Of a stretch of 12,789 nt of DNA, positions 1 through 6,686 are shown piece by piece. The DNA lies in the NCBI GenBank assembly GCA_040384645.1, contig JAZKIX010000233.1, positions 1 through 12,789 of the forward strand, read 5' to 3'. The position numbers and the translations under genes were made by a program. Within the stretch, counting starts at the first letter, position 1, and the number at the start of each line of letters is the position of its first letter. The notes beneath the pieces were generated by a model. It did not search any database, was not told the DNA's origin, and worked only from the letters and a program-made list of their open reading frames with translations. The DNA is from JAZKIX01 sp040384645 (GTDB lineage Bacteria > Pseudomonadota > Gammaproteobacteria > Burkholderiales > Burkholderiaceae_D).

Positions 1-2
1 AC

Positions 3-863
3 TTGGCAGAGCCGGCACGTGCTGGCTGGCAGCTTGAATTGATCGCCGGCGGGCTGGTACTTACCACTACCGTGACCGATGCCGGTGGCTTTTATAGTTT
101 TGGCGGATTGGCTGCAAATACATATACGGTACGTTTTATTAATCCGAACGGCGGTACCTTGGTTTCGGGGCCGACACCGGTGAATGGCGAATCCGGCGCG
201 CCGGTTGCCGGTGGCGGCACGCCGGCCTTGAGCGAATTGAACAATATTGTCCTGACGGCCGACGGAAGCGGGAATGTCGGCACCGTAGCGCAGCAAAGCC
301 TGCCGCTCGATCCTAGCGGCGTTGTGTATAACAGCCTTACGCGGCAAGCGATAGTGGGTGCAACCGTCACGCTTCTGTTGAATGGCAATCCCATCAATCC
401 GGCGCTGGTGGCTGGCGCCAGTGCCACACAAGCGAGCGGTGCAGGCGGTGTCTACGCCTTCTTTTTATTGCCGGGCGCGCCGGCCGGTACGTATGGGCTG
501 GCGGTAACGGCGGCTGGCTACCTTTCGCCGAGTACCTTGATCCCGCCGACCTTGGCGCCGGGTGGATTTTCGGGGGGGGCGGTGACTGCGATTAGTGGCG
601 TGCCGCAGAGCGGGCAAGACAGCACGTATTACCTGCAATTTCCGCTGCCAAGTTCAGACATTACCAACGATAACCTGCCGCTTGATCCTATCGCCGCAAC
701 AGCCTCTGTAGCGATTCCTTCACTTAATTTCTGGGGTTTGTTATTGACGGTAATGCTGATTGGTTTTGCCGGAGCTGGATGGCGGCGCCAAAAAACAAGT
801 CGCTTTTTATCAGGGCGCAAGAGGCTGCCAGCCTCTTGCCGCATTATCGGATTTCTCCAGTGA
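3..863 (+). CDS. IPTL-CTERM surface/secreted repeat protein, 5'-truncated
   Basis: This is the C-terminal part of a larger extracytoplasmic protein; the reading frame is open to the window edge and the first visible residues are already mid-domain, so the start is outside the window. The 286 visible residues hold two SdrD/Cna-B-like beta-sandwich units: the first around 1-95 (DAGGFYSFGGL, then NTYTVRF) and the second around 100-215 (LPLDPSGVVYNSLTRQAIVGA, then AGTYGLAV). A third LPLDP begins at 225. A sorting signal follows: IPSLNFWG at 238-245, a hydrophobic segment at about 246-259 and basic RR at 261-262. This matches the IPTL-CTERM pattern (IPTLSxWG, helix, Arg cluster), which implies export and processing at the envelope. 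Oddly, about 22 residues follow the Arg cluster, whereas such proteins normally end soon after it, and this tail is encoded over a perfect hairpin. Domain type is fairly certain; the exact role is unknown. Confidence 0.8.
   Translation: MAEPARAGWQLELIAGGLVLTTTVTDAGGFYSFGGLAANTYTVRFINPNGGTLVSGPTPVNGESGAPVAGGGTPALSELNNIVLTADGSGNVGTVAQQSLPLDPSGVVYNSLTRQAIVGATVTLLLNGNPINPALVAGASATQASGAGGVYAFFLLPGAPAGTYGLAVTAAGYLSPSTLIPPTLAPGGFSGGAVTAISGVPQSGQDSTYYLQFPLPSSDITNDNLPLDPIAATASVAIPSLNFWGLLLTVMLIGFAGAGWRRQKTSRFLSGRKRLPASCRIIGFLQ
817..839 (+). terminator. Perfect hairpin inside the 3' end of the IPTL-CTERM gene
   Basis: GCAAGAGGCT, loop GCC, then AGCCTCTTGC: a perfect 10-bp stem. It is not followed by a T-run, so it is not a canonical rho-independent terminator. 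It lies before the annotated stop at 861-863, in codons 272-279. It may be a 3'-end stabilising or termination hairpin that became coding when an earlier stop was lost. Confidence 0.4.
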
Positions 864-878
864 TTTTAACGACATTAA

Positions 879-958
879 CGGGGGTATATCGATAAAGCAT
901 GCCTTACCCGCAGGTTTTTAATGGGCTAAATTTAATACTGCCGTGAGTATTATTTTGA
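879..958 (+). repeat. Intergenic repeat element, copy A
   Basis: One of three related elements in this window. Landmarks here are GGGGGTATA at 880, TTACCCGC at 904, GGGC at 923, AATAC at 934 and AGTAT at 946. The last two form a 7-bp hairpin, TAATACT (933-939) with AGTATTA (946-952), followed by TTTT. It starts 16 bases after the stop of the IPTL-CTERM gene, in the spacer between two convergent genes, so it may serve as a 3'-end or termination structure. Confidence 0.7.
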
Positions 959-998
959 CTCTACCAGCAGTCTAAGAGCGATATCTATGGCCTGAGCC

Positions 999-1856
999 TT
1001 ACTTGCGCAGCACAAAAGCCACCCCAAGCACCGCCACCAGCATGCCGAGCATGCCAATCACGCTGAAACTTTCGCCAAACATCAACCAGCCCATGATGGC
1101 AGTGGTCGGCGGCGTCAGGTACATCAGGCTGGTGACGCTGGTGGCGGCGTTGTTACGGATCAGGGCAAACAAGAGAAAAATGGCGCCTATCGACAAGGCG
1201 AAAATCGACCATAACAAAGCAGCGATAAAGCGTGGTGTCCATTGCACCGATGCCAGTGCCGGACTTGCATGCTCGAACAAAATCGCGAACGGCAAGGTCA
1301 GCAACAGCGAGGCAGAGAACTGGATGATGGCGCCGGTACGCAGGTCGAAATGGGCGCAATATTTTTTTTGGTACAGGGTGCCGCTGGTAATCGAAATCAA
1401 GGCGCCGGTGCAGCATGCGATGCTGGGCCATGACAGGCCGGCGAGGCTCATTTTGCTTGATACCACCAGGCCGACACCGAGCAATCCTAATATCAGCCCG
1501 ATCCACTGGCGACGACCGACCGATTCCCCAATCCAAGGCGCTGCGAATGCGGTCAGAATCGGTTGCATGCCGACGATCAGCGCCGATACGCCGGCTGGCA
1601 TACCCAGCGTGATGGCGCACCATACGCCAGCCAGATAACCGGCTTGCACCAGCACGCCTGCAATGGCGATATGGCGGAATTTGCCGCGTGGCCAAGGCGC
1701 GCGCGCCAGCAGGGCCAGCGGCAGCAACACCAGCAAGACGCCAATGAATCGGATCAGCAAAAAAGTCAGCGGCGGTGCGTAGGGCAAGCCGAATTTGGCC
1801 ACCACAAAACCGGTGCTCCAGATCAGTACAAAGATAAAGGGCATGGCTGCGATCAT
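999..1856 (-). CDS. EamA/DMT-superfamily transporter
   Basis: Predicted inner-membrane permease of the drug/metabolite transporter superfamily with two EamA repeats. The 285-residue protein is almost entirely hydrophobic helices with short charged loops, consistent with about ten membrane segments, the usual size for this family. Telling stretches are the N-terminal FVLIWSTGFVVAKFGLPYAP and the C-terminal YLTPPTTAIMGWLMFGE, the typical last-repeat motif. The substrate cannot be told from sequence; relatives export amino acids or other metabolites. The start is uncertain: an ATG at 1856 is used here, with a GTG at 1865 and an ATG at 1844 also in frame, and none has a clear Shine-Dalgarno sequence. 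It is convergent with the upstream IPTL-CTERM gene and is probably transcribed from its own promoter. Confidence 0.88.
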   Translation of the reverse strand: MIAAMPFIFVLIWSTGFVVAKFGLPYAPPLTFLLIRFIGVLLVLLPLALLARAPWPRGKFRHIAIAGVLVQAGYLAGVWCAITLGMPAGVSALIVGMQPILTAFAAPWIGESVGRRQWIGLILGLLGVGLVVSSKMSLAGLSWPSIACCTGALISITSGTLYQKKYCAHFDLRTGAIIQFSASLLLTLPFAILFEHASPALASVQWTPRFIAALLWSIFALSIGAIFLLFALIRNNAATSVTSLMYLTPPTTAIMGWLMFGESFSVIGMLGMLVAVLGVAFVLRK

Positions 1857-1865
1857 TGGGGGCAC

Positions 1866-2191
1866 CGGTAGAGTTCAGGGCGGCACAGAAGCGCCGGATG
1901 GCGGACCATGCCCGATATTGCGCTTGTCGCTACCTTATAATTTTTCAACTGGTGCTTTGCCAACAGTCGGCGCTTGTGGTGCTTGCGTGGCGGGCCGGCC
2001 GATCAAGAAAATGCTAGCGTTGGCTATTGCAATTACTACGGCGGCGAAGAGGGGGAACGGTTTGATTTTCAAAGCGGATCAGTTCAAAAAAGCATGCACG
2101 ATTGAAGCCATACGATTGTATTGCAATGCTGGCCGCAGGAAGATGATGGTTGCAACCGATGCGGCTCCGGACCAGGTTATTTTTGAGCGCA
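1866..2191. other. Intergenic spacer, 326 bases
   Basis: Spacer between the EamA gene and the hydrolase gene. Besides the candidate EamA promoter it holds a perfect 10-bp palindrome, GGTTGCAACC at 2148-2157, and some ATTGCAAT-rich sequence near 2114-2126. An open plus-strand frame crosses it, but its product has no recognisable domain and no good ribosome site. I see no convincing gene here. Confidence 0.5.
1934..1963 (-). promoter_or_regulatory. Candidate sigma70 promoter for the EamA gene
   Basis: On the minus strand TTGGCA (1963-1958) and TATAAG (1939-1934) are separated by 18 bases. Transcription would start near 1927, about 70 bases before the chosen ATG. This is a consensus match only. 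Confidence 0.4.
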
Positions 2192-2923
2192 TTATTGTTT
2201 TATTGCCAGATCAATCGCCGCTGCAATTGCGCGCTTCTCCGCCGCATGAATAAATTTTTGCACGGCCTTGGCCGCATGCACCGGCACGGCTTGCAGCAAG
2301 AGATGCGGCGCATCGAATGCAATGATTTCAACCTCAGGTTTAAGCGACTGGAGTTGGCGAGAACAGGACGCCGGCACGATGCGGTCGTTCGATGCCAGCA
2401 GGTACAAAACAGGCTGTGAAATCTGCTGTAATTTTTGTGAAAAATCGACATCCAGCACCGCATGCAAACGCGCCCGCAGCGTAGCGCTGCTTAGACGACT
2501 CAAGGCGCCGTGCAAATCCCTGCGCAGCCGGCTGGAAGAAAATCGCCCGAATAAAAACGGCGCAAGCAACCAAGTCAGTTTTTGCGAGATTGGCAATACG
2601 TCGATCAGCTTTTTAAACGGCCGTAGTGCAGGGAGCGGACTGCGGGCAAAACTACCCACCAAAATCAAGCCCATCAAGCCCGCCGGATGTGATGCCGCCA
2701 GCGAAATCGCCACCGGCCCCGAGAACGATTCGCCCAGCAAAATATACGGCCTGTCCGTGGGCAGTGCCGCCCCGGCAATCGCTTCCAGCGCGGCATAGTC
2801 TAATGCTTGATTGACCGGGTAAGACACCACGATTGGATCGATGCCCGGCCCCAGCGCCGCGATAAAGTCGGCGAACAGGGCGCCGGTGCCGTCCATGCCG
2901 GGGATTAAGACGATGCTAGTCAT
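2192..2923 (-). CDS. Alpha/beta-fold hydrolase
   Basis: A 243-residue serine hydrolase of the alpha/beta-fold family, probably cytoplasmic and acting on an ester or similar substrate that the sequence does not reveal. The N-terminus opens directly with the first beta strand and oxyanion-loop region (TSIVLIPGMDGTG). The nucleophile elbow is GESFSG at 64-69 with Ser66; Asp180 (LLASNDRIVP) and His207 (FDAPHLLL) complete the likely triad. A helical lid lies around 95-165. The frame is open upstream to 3094, but the added residues are the translation of a REP-type hairpin, so the start at 2923 is preferred; ATGs at 2971 and 2959 are possible and no start has a strong Shine-Dalgarno. It resembles BioH/MenH-like hydrolases in size, but a specific assignment is not supported. 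Confidence 0.82.
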   Translation of the reverse strand: MTSIVLIPGMDGTGALFADFIAALGPGIDPIVVSYPVNQALDYAALEAIAGAALPTDRPYILLGESFSGPVAISLAASHPAGLMGLILVGSFARSPLPALRPFKKLIDVLPISQKLTWLLAPFLFGRFSSSRLRRDLHGALSRLSSATLRARLHAVLDVDFSQKLQQISQPVLYLLASNDRIVPASCSRQLQSLKPEVEIIAFDAPHLLLQAVPVHAAKAVQKFIHAAEKRAIAAAIDLAIKQ

Positions 2924-3009
2924 GGATCTGTTCGAACTGGTGGAAATGGCACTGGCCATTGGACTTGCCATTATCGCTGCAAAATCGTCGGCAGGCTGAT
3001 GGCTTGCCG

Positions 3010-3050
3010 AGGCGCCCCAACCCTCTGCCGCAAGTGGGCAGAAGGGTAAA
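3010..3050. repeat. Diverged REP-type palindrome
   Basis: CCCTCTGCC (3021-3029) pairs with GGCAGAAGGG (3037-3046) with one bulged A. On the minus strand the second arm is followed by TTGGGGCGCC. This resembles the widespread proteobacterial element whose hairpin reads CCCTCTCCC...GGGAGAGGG followed by TTGGGGTGAGGG. Translated on the minus strand it gives PLAAEGWGASA, the well-known spurious peptide of such elements. Confidence 0.6.
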
Positions 3051-3099
3051 AATCGACGCTGATTTAATCTACGCGATTCACTGTAAGGAAGCAATTATG

Positions 3100-3180
3100 C
3101 GGGGAGTATAAGGAAAAATTGACCATATCCCGCACGGTTTTATTGGGCAAAAAATAATACTGTGCCCAGTATTATTCATC
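3100..3180 (+). repeat. Intergenic repeat element, copy C
   Basis: Same landmarks as the copies at 879 and 6585: GGGAGTATA at 3102, TATCCCGC at 3126, GGGC at 3145, AATAC at 3156 and AGTAT at 3168. Its terminal hairpin is the best of the three: AATAATACTG, loop TGCC, CAGTATTATT, a perfect 10-bp stem. It ends 15 bases past the stop of the minus-strand argD gene and could form a 3' structure on that transcript. Confidence 0.7.
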
Positions 3181-3195
3181 GTTCAATAGCCTCTA

Positions 3196-4398
3196 TCACA
3201 CCAATGCCGTTGCCAATACGCCGTCCAGGATACCTATCATTTGATCAATTTCGCTATGCGTCACGTTCAGCGCCGGCATAAAGCGCAGCAAATCCGGTTG
3301 CGCTGCATTGAGCAGCAAGCCGCACGGCGCCAGGTTGCGAGAGATTTCGGCGATCTGGGCGCCTTTATCTTGCCCCAGCTTGAGGGCGCGCAGCAAGCCG
3401 TTGCCGCGCTCGCCTTGCAGTCCATATTTATCTGACAACCGATTCAGGGCGGAAGCGAGGTAGACGCCTTTTTCTTTTACCTCGTCCATGAAACCCGGCT
3501 GCAACAGGCATTGCATTACTGCCACGCCGACTGCGGTCATCAGCGGATTGCCGTTGTAGGTGCCGCCCTGGTCGCCGGGTTCGAAGCAAGCGATTTCTTC
3601 GCGGCAGAGCAGGGCAGATAGTGGCACGCCGCCGCCGATGCCTTTACCCAAGGTCATGATGTCCGGCACCACGCCGGAGTGTTGATAGGCGAACAGTTGA
3701 CCGGTTCTGCCCATGCCGGACTGGACTTCATCGACGATCAGCAGCAAGCCGTATTTTTGCGTCAATGCGCGTAGCGCTTGCATAAAGGCATCGGTAGCCG
3801 GAATCACGCCGGCTTCGCCTTGCACCGGTTCGAGCATGACGGCGACTGTGTTGGATGTGATCAATTGTTCGACGCTGTCGATATCGTTGTAATCGGCTTT
3901 TGGGAAGCCCGGCACTTTGGGCGCGAACAGGGCATCCCAACCGGGCTTGCCACTGGCCGACATGGTGGCCAAGGTGCGGCCATGAAAACCACGATGAAAG
4001 GTAATGATGTCAAACGCGCCATTTTTATGTTTGCTGCCCCATTTGCGCGCCAGCTTGATGGCGCCTTCATTGGCCTCGGCACCGCTGCTGGCAAAAAAGA
4101 CCCGGTCGAAACAGGAATGTTGCGTGAGTAGGGCAGCCAGTTGCAGCGACGGTTCGTTATAAAAAGCGGGGGAAGGGTTGATCAACTTTTTGGCTTGTAC
4201 GCTTAAAGCTTGTTCAATGCATGGCGGTGAATGCCCGAGGCAATTGACGGCCCAGCCTTGCACGAAGTCGAGGTATTTTTTGCCGCTATGATCGGTCAGC
4301 CACATACCGTGACCTTCGGTGAAAACCAGTTGTGGCCGTGTGGTGAGTTGCATCAGGCTATTGACCGGGTATTGACTAAATTCCAAAGTGGATTCCAT
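3196..4398 (-). CDS. argD: Acetylornithine/class III aminotransferase (ArgD-like)
   Basis: PLP-dependent class III (subgroup II) aminotransferase of 400 residues, the usual ArgD length. It probably interconverts N-acetylornithine and N-acetylglutamate semialdehyde in arginine synthesis, in the cytoplasm. Visible motifs are SSGAEAN at 104-110 (phosphate-binding region), FHRGFHGRT at 134-142, LEPVQGEAG at 189-197, IVDEVQSGMGRTG at 221-233 with Asp223 contacting the PLP nitrogen, and LGKGIGGG at 250-257 with Lys252 as Schiff-base lysine. The start at 4398 is set by a good GGAG seven bases upstream; the frame is open to 4461 but the extra residues are low-complexity. ArgD is hard to separate from ornithine, GABA or succinylornithine transaminases by motif alone. 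The Arg-codon-rich leader ahead of it is consistent with arginine synthesis. Confidence 0.85.
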   Translation of the reverse strand: MESTLEFSQYPVNSLMQLTTRPQLVFTEGHGMWLTDHSGKKYLDFVQGWAVNCLGHSPPCIEQALSVQAKKLINPSPAFYNEPSLQLAALLTQHSCFDRVFFASSGAEANEGAIKLARKWGSKHKNGAFDIITFHRGFHGRTLATMSASGKPGWDALFAPKVPGFPKADYNDIDSVEQLITSNTVAVMLEPVQGEAGVIPATDAFMQALRALTQKYGLLLIVDEVQSGMGRTGQLFAYQHSGVVPDIMTLGKGIGGGVPLSALLCREEIACFEPGDQGGTYNGNPLMTAVGVAVMQCLLQPGFMDEVKEKGVYLASALNRLSDKYGLQGERGNGLLRALKLGQDKGAQIAEISRNLAPCGLLLNAAQPDLLRFMPALNVTHSEIDQMIGILDGVLATALV

Positions 4399-4449
4399 GT
4401 AAGCTCCAAAAAATGTAGGTAAATTGCGGGTTAAAGGAAAAAACAGGCG

Positions 4450-4481
4450 AAAAAAAACCACAGGGACGGCCTGTGGTTTTT
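4450..4481 (-). terminator. Strong rho-independent terminator
   Basis: CCACAGG (4458-4464) pairs with CCTGTGG (4470-4476) around a 5-base loop, extended by A/T pairs to 12 bp. On the minus strand it runs into eight consecutive T (4457-4450). It lies between the reductase gene and argD, 52 bases before the argD ATG. It could work in both directions, since five T also follow the stem on the plus strand. Confidence 0.85.
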
Positions 4482-4498
4482 GGTGAGATTACGACATC

Positions 4499-4567
4499 TC
4501 ACACGCACGGCTGACCAGATCGGGGCGGTGGTGTACGGCGTCGGAGAATTGGGTTGAGAAGTTTCAT
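4499..4567 (-). CDS. Putative 22-aa leader peptide with Arg-Arg-Arg
   Basis: Short ORF starting at 4567: MKLLNPILRRRTPPPR, then SGQPCV and a TGA stop. It carries three consecutive Arg codons (CGA CGC CGT), three consecutive Pro codons and a further Arg codon. The predicted transcription start coincides with its ATG, so it would be leaderless. Its stop codon lies in the 5' arm of a 7-bp hairpin, GTGAGAT/ATCTCAC (4483-4502), that abuts the terminator. It sits ahead of the ArgD-like gene. Translation is not shown; the claim rests on position and composition. Confidence 0.4.
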   Translation of the reverse strand: MKLLNPILRRRTPPPRSGQPCV

Positions 4568-4573
4568 GGGCTA

Positions 4574-4603
4574 AATATACGTCGAACTTGTGCGGTGCGT
4601 CAA
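4574..4603 (-). promoter_or_regulatory. Strong sigma70-type promoter upstream of argD
   Basis: On the minus strand TTGACG (4603-4598) and TATATT (4579-4574) have 18-base spacing. A-tract-rich sequence lies just upstream of the -35 box and resembles an UP element. The predicted start is near 4567. The promoter begins 30 bases past the stop of the reductase gene. Confidence 0.6.
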
Positions 4604-4633
4604 AACTTTTTTCGTGTATTTTTCTTTGATACT

Positions 4634-5642
4634 TTAAGTCCGCGTCAGATCTGCTTCGCTGGTGAACGCATCGGCAAAAAATTCTTCCGCTGGCAATTGG
4701 CATTGCGCCACAAAATCGCGCTGCGCCGAATCGACCATGATCGGCGCGCCGCAAGCGTATACCTGATACGCCGACAGGTCCGGCAGGTCGGCCATGACCG
4801 CCTGATGCACCAGGCCGTCGCGNNNNNNNNNNGGAAATGACCGGTACGTACTTAAAATGCGCCCAGCTGCGCGCCCATTGTTCGCACTGCGTGTGCATGT
4901 ATACATCTTGCGGCCGGCGCCCGCCCCAATACAGCGTCATCGGTCGCGTTGAGTTTAAATGGATCGCTTGTTCGATGATGGCCTTGATCGGTGCAAAACC
5001 GGTGCCGGAGGCCAGCAAGAGCATTGGCTTGCTCGATTCTTCACGCAAGAAAAAAGTCCCGAGCGGGCCTTCGAAGCGCAAGATATCGCGCTCTTTCATG
5101 CTGCCGAAAACTTGATCGGTAAACACGCCGCCGGCCAGGTGCCGGATATGGAGCGACAATTGCTCGGCCAGATGCGGCGCGCTGGCCAGGCTGTAACTGC
5201 GGCGTTTGCCGTCTTTTAAAATGAATTCAATATATTGGCCGGCACGATATTGCAGGCGCTCGTTGGCGGGTAATTGCAAAGTGATTGCAATCACATCGGG
5301 CGCCAATTTTTCCATGGCGGCGATGCGCGAAGGCATTTTTTTGATGGGGAATTCGCCAGCGCCTTGTACTTCGCGTGCTTCGATCACCAGGTCAGATTGC
5401 GGCGTGGCGCAGCAAAACAGGGCGTAGCCGGCGCTTTCTTCTTCGCTGTTCAAAGCCCGTAACTGATGCGCGCGGTGGCTGACGCTGCCGGCTACCAGCT
5501 TGCCCTTGCATGAACCGCAGGCACCGTTTTTGCAGCCGTAGGGTAGGCCAATGCCGGCGCGCATGGCTGCTGCCAGCACCGATTCATCACGCTCGCAAGA
5601 AAATTGTCGGCCGCTGGGCTGAACCGTAATCTGAAAACTCAT
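4634..5642 (-). CDS. 2Fe-2S ferredoxin/flavin reductase, interrupted by assembly gap
   Basis: An electron-transfer oxidoreductase with an N-terminal plant-type 2Fe-2S domain fused to an FAD/NAD(P)-binding ferredoxin-NADP reductase module. This architecture is often annotated CDP-6-deoxy-delta-3,4-glucoseen reductase or phenol-hydroxylase-type reductase. Cluster ligands are Cys37, Cys42 and Cys45 (CKNGACGSC) and Cys77 or Cys78. The flavin motif RSYS is at 148-151, the nucleotide-binding GTGFAPIK at 213-220, and YWGGRRPQDVYMH at 238-250. The gap at 4823-4832 follows residue 270. After it the correct frame shifts and reads RDGLVHQAVM to EADLTRT (62 residues, stop at 4634), including the typical VYACGAPIMVDSA. 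Relatives have about ten residues at the break, so the true gap is probably near 30 bases and the gene is probably intact. Its redox partner is unknown. Confidence 0.85.
4823..4832. other. Assembly gap (10 N)
   Basis: Ten Ns inside the reductase gene. Ten is not a multiple of three and the flanking frames do not join, so the N count is a placeholder. Literal translation gives a false C-terminus running on to 4431. Confidence 0.98.
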
Positions 5643-5666
5643 ACAATCCCGAACATGAAAATTTTA
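5642..5666. promoter_or_regulatory. Overlapping divergent -10 elements
   Basis: Plus strand: TACAAT at 5642-5647 ends seven bases before the epimerase ATG, predicting a nearly leaderless mRNA, which fits the lack of a Shine-Dalgarno. Minus strand: TAAAAT at 5666-5661, inside the first epimerase codons, could serve the reductase. The -35 matches are weak on both strands. Confidence 0.3.
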
Positions 5667-6596
5667 AATAAAAATGCCAAACAATTTGGCTTGCCGCGCT
5701 TGCTCATCGTCGGTTGCGGCGATATCGGCATGCGCTTATTGCCTTTGTTGCGCGAGCGCTTTCGTGTCTTTGCCGTCACCAGCCAGAGCGCGCGTTGCGC
5801 CGAGTTGCGTGACGCCGGCGCGATCCCGCTGGTAATTGACCTCGATCTACCCAGCCAGACGGCGCGTTTGCGCGGCCTGGCCGATTACATTATCCACCTG
5901 GCACCGCCACCATCGAGCGGCGCAAAAGATACCCGCAGCAGAAATTTGACGGCCATTTTACCCGAGCATGCGACAGTGGTTTATGTCAGCACCAGCGGCG
6001 TGTATGGCGATTGCGCGAGCGCCATGATTGATGAAACACGGCCCGTCAAGCCGAATAACCCGCGTGCCAAACGACGGGTTGATGCCGAAAAAAACCTGCG
6101 CGCATGGGCCAAGCGGCGTCAGTCACAACTGAGTATTTTGCGAGTGCCGGGCATTTATGCCGCCGACCGTTTGCCGCTGGAACGTTTGCATAAAGGTACG
6201 CCGGCTCTGTTGCCGGAGCAAGACGTCTACACCAACCATATCCACGCCGACGATCTGGCGCAGATAATATTTTTGGCTTTATTCCGCGCGCGGCCAAACC
6301 GGGTGTATCACGCAGTCGACGATTCGGACATGAAAATGGGTGCGTATTTTGACGCCGTGGCGGACGCGCATGCTCTGCCGCGGCCGCCGCGCTTGCCGCG
6401 TGTGCAGTTGCAAGAGTGTGTGACGCCGATGTTGTTGTCCTTCATGTCGGAGTCGCGCCGATTGCACAATGGCCGGATTAAATCGGAATTGGGCATGCGC
6501 TTGCGTTACCGGACTGTGGCCGACGGTTTGGCGCCGGAGATCGCGTCAAGCGCCGCTTCAATGCGCTCGCTTGCAAGCAAATTGGCGGGAGTATAG
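5655..6596 (+). CDS. YeeZ-like NAD-dependent epimerase/dehydratase (SDR)
   Basis: A 313-residue atypical extended SDR protein with an N-terminal Rossmann fold. LLIVGCGDIG at 16-25 is the dinucleotide-binding loop, and VVYVSTSGVYGD at 108-119 holds the usual Ser/Tyr active-site strand, but the Lys expected four residues after Tyr117 is absent. RVPGIYA at 163-169 and the C-terminal ESRRLHNGRIKSELG at 266-280 are typical of the YeeZ-like branch. The substrate is unknown. The start at 5655 lets the Rossmann fold begin near residue 15; an open frame back to 5604 overlaps the divergent reductase gene and is rejected. The two start codons are 12 bases apart. The TAG stop (6594-6596) falls inside an intergenic repeat. 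Confidence 0.83.
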   Translation: MKILNKNAKQFGLPRLLIVGCGDIGMRLLPLLRERFRVFAVTSQSARCAELRDAGAIPLVIDLDLPSQTARLRGLADYIIHLAPPPSSGAKDTRSRNLTAILPEHATVVYVSTSGVYGDCASAMIDETRPVKPNNPRAKRRVDAEKNLRAWAKRRQSQLSILRVPGIYAADRLPLERLHKGTPALLPEQDVYTNHIHADDLAQIIFLALFRARPNRVYHAVDDSDMKMGAYFDAVADAHALPRPPRLPRVQLQECVTPMLLSFMSESRRLHNGRIKSELGMRLRYRTVADGLAPEIASSAASMRSLASKLAGV

Positions 6597-6666
6597 GGCA
6601 ATAATTATGCTTACCCGCAGGGTTATTAAGGGGCTTAAATAATACACGTGGGAGTATATTTTTGAT
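6585..6666 (+). repeat. Intergenic repeat element, copy B
   Basis: Landmarks match the other two copies: GGGAGTATA at 6587, TTACCCGC at 6611, GGGC at 6631, AATAC at 6641 and AGTAT at 6653, then a run of T. Its first block overlaps the end of the epimerase gene and supplies the last codons and the TAG stop. The terminal hairpin is weaker than in the other copies. Confidence 0.7.
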
Positions 6667-6686
6667 GTTTGGCGCTAATTTTGAAT

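Larger units (their letters stand above)
4450..4567 (-). ncRNA. Candidate argD leader/attenuator or small RNA (~118 nt)
   Basis: A transcript starting near 4567 from the promoter at 4574-4603 and ending at the T-run at 4450 would be about 118 bases. It would contain the 22-codon ORF, the hairpin at 4483-4502 and the terminator. Read-through would enter argD. I did not find a strong antiterminator pairing for the terminator arm, so classical 2:3 attenuation is not demonstrated. A free-standing small RNA, or simply the terminator of the upstream reductase gene, are the alternatives. Confidence 0.4.

Noticed and set aside
1003..1638. Plus-strand 211-codon frame opposite the EamA gene
   Set aside because: A shadow of a clear membrane protein; the composition is unlike a real protein.
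2148..2157. GGTTGCAACC palindrome as an operator
   Set aside because: A single 10-bp palindrome more than 180 bases upstream of the EamA promoter, with no second site; kept only as a note.
1795..2253. Plus-strand frame across the EamA-hydrolase spacer
   Set aside because: It overlaps both flanking genes, has no ribosome site and no recognisable domain.
4431..5642. Continuous 403-codon minus-strand frame across the Ns
   Set aside because: The part after the gap is out of frame; the typical reductase C-terminus lies in another frame and ends at 4634.
879..6666. Three repeats considered as CRISPR or integron attC sites
   Set aside because: Copies are thousands of bases apart with no spacers; the inverse core and GTTRRRY core of attC are absent.
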